From Streptomyces coacervatus (GTDB lineage Bacteria; Actinomycetota; Actinomycetes; Streptomycetales; Streptomycetaceae), in assembly GCF_029223485.1 (NCBI RefSeq), contig NZ_JARHTP010000013.1, forward strand, positions 62,001 to 126,000: DNA of 64,000 bases, given 5' to 3'. This document shows positions 1-7,161 of this stretch, piece by piece. Made by a program: the position numbers and the translations under genes. The notes beneath the pieces were generated by a model, which had not been told where the DNA came from, did no database searches, and saw nothing but the letters and a program-made list of their open reading frames with translations. Positions within the stretch are counted from its first letter, which is position 1, and every line of letters begins with the position of its first letter.

Positions 1-51
1 CGCCCCACCGGGCAGGTGCCGTACGCCGGCGGCGGGCGCATCCTCGTATGA
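1..51 (+). CDS. C-terminal end of an unidentified protein (partial, runs off the left edge)
   Basis: The first 48 bases read open in frame 1 and end at TGA (49-51), giving the tail RPTGQVPYAGGGRILV. Codon use is typical of the window. The next gene starts about 50 nt downstream on the same strand, so the two could be co-transcribed. Sixteen residues are too few to assign a family. Confidence 0.4.
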   Translation, partial: RPTGQVPYAGGGRILV

Positions 52-101
52 ACTCTGCTGCGCAGCAAGAGACTTCACGCGACTTCACGATGGGAGCCCG
101 T

Positions 102-881
102 ATGACCTCCGTCCCCGAACGTTTCGCCGGCAAGACCGTCCTCGTCACCGGTGCGGGTACCGGATTCGGCGCCGAGATCGCGGTGCGGGCCGCGCAGGAG
201 GGGGCGCGGGTCGCCGTCCACTACCGCAGCTCCGCCGCCGGCGCGGAGAAGACCGTCGCGCGCATCGAGGACGTCGGCGGCGAGGCGTTCACCGTGCAGG
301 GCGACATCATCGTCCACGCCGATGTGATCCGCATGGCCGAGGAGGTGTTCGGCCGCTTCGGTGGCCTGGATGTGCTGGTCAACAATGTCGGTGACGTGGC
401 GGGCGAGCAGATGTCCTGGCGGGACCTCACCGAGGAGTCCATCGACCATGTGCTCGCCGTGGACGTCAAGGGAACCATGCTGTGCGTCCACGAGTTCGGC
501 TCCCGGATGCTGGACCAGGGGCACGGTGCCATCGTCAACATCGGCTCCACGGTGATCGTGCGCGGGAGCGCACGGGCTCCGCAGTACGCTGCCGCGAAGT
601 ACGGCATCCTCGGGATCACCAAGTCGTATGCCCAGGCGTTTGCGCCGCACGTCCGGGTCAACACGTTCGCCCCCGGGTTCATCGAGACCGAGACGCTGCT
701 GAATCGGGCGGACTGGAGGTCCGGGCGGCGGGACGACATGATCGCGAAGACGCCGATGGGACGGATTCCGGGGCCTGCTGAAGTTGCGGGGACCGCGTTG
801 TTCCTCGCCACCGACGACGCCTCGCACATGACCGGTGTGTATCTCAATGCCGACGGGGGCTTCAACATGATCGGGGCGTAG
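102..881 (+). CDS. SDR family NAD(P)-dependent oxidoreductase
   Basis: A 259-residue classical short-chain dehydrogenase/reductase. It has the Rossmann motif TGAGTGFG (residues 16-23), the NNVG motif (94-97), and the catalytic Ser149, Tyr162 and Lys166 of the YxxxK signature. The C-terminal substrate loop and the tail LNADGGFNMIGA are normal for FabG-like enzymes. I chose the ATG at 102 because GGGAG lies 5-9 nt upstream; in-frame ATGs at 48 and 90 would add a poorly conserved leader. It is cytosolic and presumably interconverts a keto and an alcohol group; the substrate cannot be told. The genes on its right are broken, so context gives no pathway. Confidence 0.9.
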   Translation: MTSVPERFAGKTVLVTGAGTGFGAEIAVRAAQEGARVAVHYRSSAAGAEKTVARIEDVGGEAFTVQGDIIVHADVIRMAEEVFGRFGGLDVLVNNVGDVAGEQMSWRDLTEESIDHVLAVDVKGTMLCVHEFGSRMLDQGHGAIVNIGSTVIVRGSARAPQYAAAKYGILGITKSYAQAFAPHVRVNTFAPGFIETETLLNRADWRSGRRDDMIAKTPMGRIPGPAEVAGTALFLATDDASHMTGVYLNADGGFNMIGA

Positions 882-917
882 TCGCCGCGCGGGTTGGCCG
901 TTTTGACTGCGGGTGCG

Positions 918-950
918 TGGGGGGCTTGTCGCGCAGTTCCCCGCGGCGGC
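918..950. repeat. Streptomyces-type short interspersed repeat, copy 1 (core ggggaactgcgcgac)
   Basis: The segment carries cttgtcgcgcagttccccgcg, the complement of the core gcggggaactgcgcgacaag. Related copies lie at 21191-21230 and 61022-61066. This copy replaces the 3' end of the ABC permease gene on the minus strand: homology to permeases stops exactly where the repeat starts. Confidence 0.75.
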
Positions 951-1535
951 CACCACCCCCGGCATGGCGAGCGGGAAGGTGATGCACCGGGCGACGGTGA
1001 GGCGGCCCGCGCCCATGCTGGCCGCCGCGTCCTCCAGGCGTTCGTCGATGCCCTTGAGCGTGGCCATGAGGATCATCACGGCGATCGGCGAGGCCAGCAC
1101 GGTGTGGCCGAGGGCGATGGCGATCGGGCTGCCGAGCATGGCGGCCGGTTCGAAGAGCAGGAACAGGCCGAGGGCGACGACGACCTGGGGAATGATCAGC
1201 AGGGCGAGGACCAGGCCGTAGACCGCCGAGCGCAGCGGCAGTTCGCTGCGGACCAGGGCGGTGGCCGCCGTCATGCCCAGGATGAGCGAGAAGACGGTGG
1301 TCATGGCCGCCACCAGGGCGCTCAGGGAGAGCGCGGCGGGCCACTTGCTGCCGTCGGCGAACAGTTGCCGGTACCAGCCGACGGTCCAGGCGCTGGGCGG
1401 GAAGGAGCCGAAGGCGTCCTTGCCGAAGGAGGTGACGACGATGACGACGATCGGCAGGGCCAGGAACAGCAGGATCAGTGTGGACAGGACGGCCAGGGTG
1501 ATGCGTCCGGCCAGGGTGGAGCGCAGCTCGATCAT
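946..1535 (-). pseudogene. ABC transporter permease (PotC-like), C-terminus lost
   Basis: The gene starts at ATG 1535 (MIELRS...) and overlaps the stop of the upstream permease by 4 nt (ATGA). The product has an N-terminal membrane segment (residues about 11-32), further hydrophobic helices, and the EAA loop (EDAAASMGAGRLTVARCITFPLAMPG) characteristic of binding-protein-dependent permeases. Homology ends after PGVVAAAG, and the frame then runs through the interspersed repeat into sequence antisense to the SDR gene. About 196 of the usual 260-270 residues remain, so the last helices are missing. It was probably one half of a polyamine or opine-type importer with the neighbouring permease; no binding protein or ATPase gene remains here. 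Confidence 0.8.
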
Positions 1536-2199
1536 GACGTCGTACCCCGCTTCTTCAGGGCCTCGCCCGCCGACTTCAGCAGCCTGAGCAGCAGCAGTCC
1601 CGCGAAGGTGAGCAGCAGCAGGATGATGCCGAGTGCGGAGGCGCCGTTCCACTGGTTCTGCTTCATCACCTGCTAGTCGATGAGCGAGGCGACCATGGTC
1701 TGCTTCTCACCGCCCATCAGGGCGGGGGTGAGGTAGTAGCCGAGGCAGAGGATGAACGACAGGACGCCCGCGTTGACCAGACCGGGGGCCACCAGGGGGA
1801 CGTAGACCCGGCGGAAGATGGTGATCCGCCCCGCGCCCATGCCGGCCGCGGCGGCGATCAGCCGGCGGTCGATGCCCTTGATGACGGCGTACAGCAGCAG
1901 GACGGAGTACGGCAGCATCACGGCGGTGGTGCCGATGACGACACCGGTCTCGTTGTAGAGCAACTGGAAGGGTGTGCCCGGGAAGTGAAGGTCCGTCAGG
2001 ACATTGTTCACGACGCCGTTGTCGCCGAGCAGGATGATCCAGCCGTAGGTGCGCACCAGGGCGCTGATGAAGTGCGGGACGACCACGACCAGCATCACCA
2101 GGCCCGCCCACAGGGGCTTCAGCCTGGAGATCGCGGAGGCCAGTGCGAAGCCGACCACGAGGGCGAGCAGGGAGGTCTCGACGGAGATCCGCAGCCCGC
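1532..2199 (-). pseudogene. ABC transporter permease (PotB-like), N-terminus lost and internal amber codon
   Basis: The reading frame enters at about 2199 without a start (RISVETSLLALVVGF...) and encodes the membrane helices and EAA loop (AAAAGMGAGRITIFRRVYVPL) of an inner-membrane importer permease. At 1675-1673 a TAG follows SLID. The same frame then continues for 46 more family-like codons, including a last hydrophobic helix (ASALGIILLLLTFAGLLLL), to a TGA that overlaps the next permease start. CAG to TAG is the simplest explanation, since the next codon is CAG. The 5' end is cut at the joint with a PucR gene fragment. Two independent lesions make it non-functional. Confidence 0.8.
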
Positions 2200-2340
2200 C
2201 GCGGCAACCTGTCCCGGGAGACGGTCTACCAGCGCCTGCGCACCATCGAACGGCTGCTGGACTGCGACCTGGAATCCGGCGAACAGCGCACCGAACTGCA
2301 TGTGGCGCTCGCCGCCTTGGACGTCATGCGGGCACGCTGA
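2200..2340 (+). pseudogene. PucR-type regulator, C-terminal helix-turn-helix only
   Basis: The 46-residue fragment RGNLSRETVYQRLRTIERLL... followed by DLESGEQRTELHVALAALDV is the canonical C-terminal HTH of PucR/CdaR-family activators, and it ends at a normal TGA. The usual several hundred upstream residues are absent: the sequence to the left is a broken permease gene in the opposite orientation. The stop is only 1 nt from the stop of the convergent TauD remnant, so this convergent end is probably ancestral. Confidence 0.75.
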
Positions 2341-2341
2341 C

Positions 2342-2659
2342 TCACCCCTCGGCGACCCCGCCGTCCGTGGAGGCACCGGAGGCGATCCCGTACGCCCGCG
2401 CCGGCACCGACGTCGGCTCCAGGAGCGTGGAGCGGCGGCCGTCCACGCCCACCGGGACGTCACCGTCGATGGTGACGCGGCGCAGGGTGCACTCGTGGTC
2501 GTCGGAGTCGTTGACGCCGTAGTGCTGGGTGGCCCGGTTGTCCCAGACGGCGACGTCGCCGGAGCGCCACTGCCGGCGGACGGTGTTCTCCGGGCGCTCC
2601 ACGTGCGACTGGAGGACGCCGATGACCGCCCGCGAGTCGGGGCCGCGCAGGCCGACGTC
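2342..2659 (-). pseudogene. TauD/TfdA-family 2-oxoglutarate dioxygenase, C-terminal part only
   Basis: The 105-residue remnant (VGLRGPDSRAVIGVL... WRSGDVAVWDNRATQHYGVND... RRVTIDGDVPVGVDGRRS) matches the C-terminal third of Fe(II)/2-oxoglutarate dioxygenases of the taurine type. It keeps the RATQH segment with the distal iron-binding His and the RRVTIDG strand with the oxoglutarate-binding Arg. The N-terminal two thirds, with the HxD motif, are missing. Its 5' side is joined directly to the stop codon of the EamA gene (2662-2660). It cannot be active. Confidence 0.75.
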
Positions 2660-3571
2660 TCAGCGGTTTCCGGTGCGCACCGCGCCCGCGCTCGCCGTGA
2701 CGACCAGCGCGATCGCGGCGCACTGCGGCAGCGACAGGCCCTGGCCCAGCACCAGATAGCCGGCCACCGCGGCAAGGGCCGGCGCCAGGCTCGTCAGTAC
2801 GGCGAACGTTGCCGCGGGCAGTCGGCGCAGGGCGAGCAGTTCGAGGGTGTAGGGCACTGCCGAGCTCAGCACGGCGATGGCCAGGCCCAGCCCGAGCACC
2901 GCGGGCTCCAGCAGCGTCCCGCCCGCCGCCCCCAAGCCCAGCGGCAGGCTGACCAGTGCGGCGACGGCCATCGCGATCGCCAGGCCGTCCAGCCGCGGGA
3001 AGCGGGCGCCTGCGCGGGCGTTGAGGACGATGTACGCCGCCCACAGCGCGCCGGCAGCCAGCGCGAAGGCCACACCGGCGACGTTGAGGCGGTCGAAGCC
3101 GCCCCCGCCCAGCAGGAAGACCCCGGCCAGGGCCAGGCCGGCCCACAACAGGCCGGCTGCGCGGCGCGAGGCGGCGACGGACAGCAGCAGCGGTCCGAGC
3201 ACCTCGACGGTGACCGCCGCACCCAGCGGGATACGGTCGATGGCCTGGTAGAAGAGGAGGTTCATGCCGCCCAGGGCCAGACCGAACCCGCCGGCCAGCG
3301 CCCAGTCCGCGCGCGAGTGCCCACGCAGCCGCGGCCGGGTGGCGACCAGCAGCAGCACCGCGGCGAACGTCACCCGCAGTGCGACCGCGCCCGCCGCTCC
3401 GGTGCGGGGGAACAGCAGCGCGGCGCAGGCCGACCCGAACTGCACGGACACCGATCCGGCCAGCATCAGGCCGACGCCGCCGAGGCTGCCGCGGCCGGGC
3501 GCATGACGGACGAGAACAGGCGCGGGCGTCGCCGCGGACGAGGTGCGGGCCATGGAGGTCATGCCGTTCAC
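2660..3571 (-). CDS. EamA/RhtA-type drug/metabolite exporter
   Basis: A 303-residue inner-membrane protein with about ten hydrophobic segments in two repeated halves, the DMT (EamA) architecture. Motifs resembling RhtA include FYQAIDRIPLGAAVTVEVLGPLL in the first half and LELLALRRLPAATFAVL in the second. Such proteins export amino acids or other small metabolites. Three in-frame ATGs (3571, 3559, 3553) are possible starts. It is divergent from the LysR gene 60 nt away, the usual layout of a LysR regulator with the exporter it controls. The intergenic space has the inverted repeat GGAATC (3576-3581)/GATTCC (3604-3609) and two copies of ctgcggt. Confidence 0.85.
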   Translation of the reverse strand: MNGMTSMARTSSAATPAPVLVRHAPGRGSLGGVGLMLAGSVSVQFGSACAALLFPRTGAAGAVALRVTFAAVLLLVATRPRLRGHSRADWALAGGFGLALGGMNLLFYQAIDRIPLGAAVTVEVLGPLLLSVAASRRAAGLLWAGLALAGVFLLGGGGFDRLNVAGVAFALAAGALWAAYIVLNARAGARFPRLDGLAIAMAVAALVSLPLGLGAAGGTLLEPAVLGLGLAIAVLSSAVPYTLELLALRRLPAATFAVLTSLAPALAAVAGYLVLGQGLSLPQCAAIALVVTASAGAVRTGNR

Positions 3572-3631
3572 GTTAGGAATCCGGCTGCGGTCTGTGAAAT
3601 GCCGATTCCGCTGCGGTTATGCTCCTGAGGT

Positions 3632-4531
3632 ATGACCATCGAGCTACGGCATCTGCGGGCCTTCCTCGTCATCGCGGAGGAAGGCAACATCACCCGTGCC
3701 GCGGCCCGCCTCCGGCTCAGCCAGCCCGCGCTCTCCCGCACCCTGCGCCAGCTGGAGGACCAGCTGGGCACCCGCCTCGTCGACCGCTCCACCCACCATC
3801 TCGAACTCACCGCCGAGGGCCGCACCTTCCGTGACAAGGCCGCCGCCGCCCTCGCCGCCGTCGACACCGCCCTGGACCCGCGCAGCCTGCGCAGCTGGCC
3901 GCTGCGCCTGGGCCATCCCTGGGCGGCCCTCGGCGACCACACGATCGCGTTGCTGCGCCGCTGGGACGAAACGCACCCGGACGTCCCGCTGCAGCTGCTG
4001 CGCATCGACGACCGCACGGCGGGCCTCACGCAGGGCAAGGTCGACGCGGCCCTGCTGCGCGGCGCGGTTCCCCGGGCGGGGCTGCGCACGGAGCTGCTGG
4101 TGTCGGAGGAGCGGGTGGCGGTCATGTCGGCGGACAGCCCGCTGGCCGCGCTTCCCCAGGTCACCCTGGCGGACCTCGCCGCCCATCCGATCGCCCTCAA
4201 CACCGTCTCCGGCACCACGACGATGGATCTGTGGCCGTCCGCCGCCCGCCCCACCGCCACCATCGAGGTCTCCAACACCGACGAGTGGCTCATGGTCGTC
4301 GCCGCGGGCCGCGCCGTGGGCATCTCCACGACGGCCACCCCGAGCAACCACACCCACCCGTCGCTGGTCTTCCGGCCGCTGGTGGACGCACCGCCCGTCC
4401 CGGTCTTCCTCGCCTGGCGCGAGGGACCCGGGCACCCGGCCGTCCCGGACCTGCTGGCGCTCACGCACGAGGTGGTGGCGAGCGGAGCAGCGGGCACCAG
4501 GGTGAGCCGCGGCAGCACGCCGCCACCCTGA
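3632..4531 (+). CDS. LysR family transcriptional regulator
   Basis: A 299-residue regulator. The winged HTH occupies residues 1-60 (MTIELRHLRAFLVIAEEGNITRAAARLRLSQPALSRTLRQLE), followed by the linker helix and a periplasmic-binding-protein-like effector domain (about 90-290). The starting ATG is the first in frame. It probably controls the divergent EamA exporter and itself through the 60-nt shared intergenic region. The effector is unknown. The last 20 residues are low complexity. Confidence 0.9.
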   Translation: MTIELRHLRAFLVIAEEGNITRAAARLRLSQPALSRTLRQLEDQLGTRLVDRSTHHLELTAEGRTFRDKAAAALAAVDTALDPRSLRSWPLRLGHPWAALGDHTIALLRRWDETHPDVPLQLLRIDDRTAGLTQGKVDAALLRGAVPRAGLRTELLVSEERVAVMSADSPLAALPQVTLADLAAHPIALNTVSGTTTMDLWPSAARPTATIEVSNTDEWLMVVAAGRAVGISTTATPSNHTHPSLVFRPLVDAPPVPVFLAWREGPGHPAVPDLLALTHEVVASGAAGTRVSRGSTPPP

Positions 4532-4635
4532 CCGGGGGATGCGTCGCAGGGACCGTGCCGCCGGTGGAGTAATTGCCGTTCGCCCTGGTCGGCCGTGCGA
4601 CGCTGTGGTGACGAGAGTCGTGTCAGGAGGCCGGA

Positions 4636-5970
4636 ATGACCGGAGACAAGGAAGGGAGACAGCCGAGGCAGCCGGACCTCCGCGACCTGCAGCTGCGCCT
4701 GCGTTCCGAGGTGGGCCGGATCGACGAGCAAATGCGCGCCCTGCTCTCCACCATGGACCGGCTGCAGGGCCTGCTGGACGCGGTGATGGCCATCAGCCGC
4801 GAGGTGGAACTGCCTGCGGTGCTGGACCGGATCGTGACCACCGCCATGGACCTGGTCGGCGCCCGCTACGGGGCGCTGGGTGTACTCAACGAATCCGGGG
4901 AGGGCCTCGCCCAGTTCATCCCGGCCGGTCTGTCCGAGCAGGAACGCGACGCTCTGTCCGAGACCGGCCTGCCCCGTGGCCTGGGCGTCCTCGGCCATCT
5001 GATCCGCTACCCCGAGCCCCTGCGGGTCGACGACATCCCGGCCCATCCGTCCTCCGCCGGGTTCCCGCCCGGCCACCCGCGCCTGCACACCCTGCTCGGG
5101 GTCGCCATCAGCGTGCGCGGCGAGATCTACGGCGACCTCTACCTCGCCGAGCGGCGCGACGGACGGCCCTTCGACGTGCACGACGAGAACGTGGTCGTCG
5201 CCCTGGCCGGCGCCGCCGGCATCGCGATCGAGAACGTCCGCCTCTTCGAGCGGATCCGGGTCGGGGCCGAGCAGTTCCAGCGGCTGCTGCTGCCCACCCT
5301 GCCCGACCTGGGGCCGTTCACCGCCGCCGCCATCTACCGGCCCGCCGCCGAGCCCAGTCAGCTCGGCGGGGACTGGTACGACGCCATCCCCCTGCCCGAC
5401 AACGTGGTGGCGGTCGTCATCGGCGACGTGGTCGGCCACGATCTGCAGGCCGCGGCCGCCATGGCCGCCACCCGCAACATGCTGCGCGCGCTGCTGTTCG
5501 ACCAGCGCAACTCGCCCGGCGCGATCCTCACCCAGCTCGACCGGACCCTGGAGGCCCTCACCAACAACCCCGTCACGACCACCGCCCTGGCCCGCATCGA
5601 ACCGGAGGGATCGGGCTGGCGGCTGCGCTGGAGCACCGCGGGCCATGTCCCGCCCCTGCTGATCACTCCCGAGGGCCGGGCGGAGTACCTGCTCGTCGAG
5701 CCCGGACTGCCGCTCGGCGTCGACACCGAGCAGCCCCGGCCCGACCACTCCCGCTTCCTGCCCCCGGCCGCCACCATGGTCTTCTTCACCGACGGGCTGG
5801 TGGAACATCCCGACCACCCCATCGACGAGAGTCTGAACGAGCTCGCCGAACTCGCCGCGGCACATGCCGCCCTGCCCCTGCGGGAGTTCGTCCAGACGCT
5901 GGCCGATCACCACCCCAGCGACGGTCACGACGACATGGCGATCCTCGCCCTGCGCGCCCCGCACGCCTGA
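4636..5970 (+). CDS. GAF domain-containing SpoIIE-type PP2C phosphatase
   Basis: A 444-residue soluble protein. Residues about 10-45 form a helical, charged segment, 46-200 a GAF sensor domain (LDRIVTTAMDLVGARYGALGVL... LGVAISVRGEIYGDLYLAE), and 215-440 a SpoIIE/RsbU phosphatase domain. The phosphatase motifs are intact: GGDWYDA, IGDVVGHD, FTDGLVE and GHDDMAILAL supply the metal-binding acidic residues. AGGAGG sits 6 nt before the ATG. Such proteins dephosphorylate anti-sigma-factor antagonists in partner-switching cascades; GAF binds a ligand or senses redox state. The MASE1 gene follows 116 nt downstream on the same strand and may supply a membrane input. Confidence 0.93.
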   Translation: MTGDKEGRQPRQPDLRDLQLRLRSEVGRIDEQMRALLSTMDRLQGLLDAVMAISREVELPAVLDRIVTTAMDLVGARYGALGVLNESGEGLAQFIPAGLSEQERDALSETGLPRGLGVLGHLIRYPEPLRVDDIPAHPSSAGFPPGHPRLHTLLGVAISVRGEIYGDLYLAERRDGRPFDVHDENVVVALAGAAGIAIENVRLFERIRVGAEQFQRLLLPTLPDLGPFTAAAIYRPAAEPSQLGGDWYDAIPLPDNVVAVVIGDVVGHDLQAAAAMAATRNMLRALLFDQRNSPGAILTQLDRTLEALTNNPVTTTALARIEPEGSGWRLRWSTAGHVPPLLITPEGRAEYLLVEPGLPLGVDTEQPRPDHSRFLPPAATMVFFTDGLVEHPDHPIDESLNELAELAAAHAALPLREFVQTLADHHPSDGHDDMAILALRAPHA

Positions 5971-6086
5971 CCGACACCGCCCAGGTGTTGATCTGCACCG
6001 TTCGGCTGCGACGTCGGCTCCGTAGAGGATCCGCGGGATACGGCGGATGATGGGCTTCGGGCGATGTCGTCCACGGAGGTCACCCG

Positions 6087-7109
6087 ATGGCTGACGCGCG
6101 GCATGAACGGCTCCGGCGCAGCGGCTTCGCCGCCCTGGAGATCTGTGTCATTGCCGCGCTGTATTTCGGCTCGGCCAAGGTGGGACTGCTCCAGCAGCTG
6201 GTGCGCAGCCAGGTCACCCCGCTGTGGCCGCCCAGCGGTATCGCGGTGGCGGCCCTGCTGCTGCGCGGCCCGCGCGTCTGGCCCGGGATCGCACTCGGCG
6301 CGTTCCTGGTCAACGTCTCGCTGGGGCCGAATCTCCCGGCCGTGCTCGCGATCGTGGCGGGCAACACCCTCGCGCCCGTCTGCTCCTACGTACTGCTGCG
6401 CCGCGTGGGATTCCGCAACGCCCTGGACCGTTTGCGGGACGCACTCGCGCTGATCTTTCTCGGCGCGTTCACCGGCATGCTGGTCAGCTCGACGACGGGC
6501 AGCACGACCCTGGTTCTCGCCGGAGTGCTGGGCAGGGGTGACTTCTGGCCGACGTGGTCGGTGTGGTGGACCGGTGACGCGATGGGCGTCATGGTGGTCA
6601 CGCCGGTCCTGCTGGTCCTGCGCTCGGCACACCGGCCGAAGGACACGTTGCCCGCCCGGTGGGTGGAGGGGCTGCTGCTGGTGGCCGCCACGGCCGGCGT
6701 CGGTCTCCTGGAGACCAGCCACGCGCCGCTTCTGTTCCTCGGCTTCCCCCTGCTGATCTGGGCGGCCTTCCGCTTCCAGCTGTCCGGGGCCGCGCCCTGC
6801 GCCCTGGCCGTGTCGACCTTCGCGATCATCGCCGCTGCCCAGGAAACGGGCCCGTTCCACGGTCACGACCTGCTCACCAACATGATCACCCTGCAGGCGT
6901 TCAACGGCTCCGCCTCACTGACCGCCCTGCTGCTGGGGGCGGTCGTCAGCGAGCGCAACCAGACCCAGCAGGAGATCGCCCGGGCCTGTGGGCAGCTCGC
7001 CGACATGGTGGCCAGGATGGCCGGCGGCGACCTCCGCCCCACGCTTCCCTACAGGGGAGACGAGAAGGAAGAACAGAGCGGGCAGAAACAGACTCCGCGA
7101 AAGGCATGA
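6087..7109 (+). CDS. Stand-alone MASE1 membrane sensor protein
   Basis: A 340-residue protein with about eight to ten predicted transmembrane helices and MASE1 hallmarks: LWPPSGIAVAALLLRGPRVWPGIALGAFLVN and WWTGDAMGVMVVTPVLL. MASE1 is normally the sensory input of histidine kinases, GGDEF proteins or SpoIIE phosphatases. Here the chain ends after a short helix (QTQQEIARACGQLADMVARMAGGDLRP) and a basic tail, with no output domain. A GAF-SpoIIE phosphatase is encoded directly upstream in the same direction, so the two may work as a split receptor. ATG 6087 is preceded by GGAGG (6076-6080). Confidence 0.85.
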   Translation: MADARHERLRRSGFAALEICVIAALYFGSAKVGLLQQLVRSQVTPLWPPSGIAVAALLLRGPRVWPGIALGAFLVNVSLGPNLPAVLAIVAGNTLAPVCSYVLLRRVGFRNALDRLRDALALIFLGAFTGMLVSSTTGSTTLVLAGVLGRGDFWPTWSVWWTGDAMGVMVVTPVLLVLRSAHRPKDTLPARWVEGLLLVAATAGVGLLETSHAPLLFLGFPLLIWAAFRFQLSGAAPCALAVSTFAIIAAAQETGPFHGHDLLTNMITLQAFNGSASLTALLLGAVVSERNQTQQEIARACGQLADMVARMAGGDLRPTLPYRGDEKEEQSGQKQTPRKA

Positions 7110-7161
7110 GCGGGCGGGGGCCCGGCAGGCAGGCTCGGAGGCCCACCCGCCGGGCCCGGGT

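Noticed and set aside
1532..1675. Recoding of the TAG as pyrrolysine or programmed readthrough
   Set aside because: No pyl genes or recoding signals are visible, and the gene also lacks its 5' end, so it is dead regardless of the stop codon.
3568..5964. A very long open frame antisense to the LysR and GAF-SpoIIE genes
   Set aside because: Its product is rich in Arg, Gly and His with no domain. It is the usual antisense shadow of high-GC coding sequence; the plus-strand genes have full motifs.
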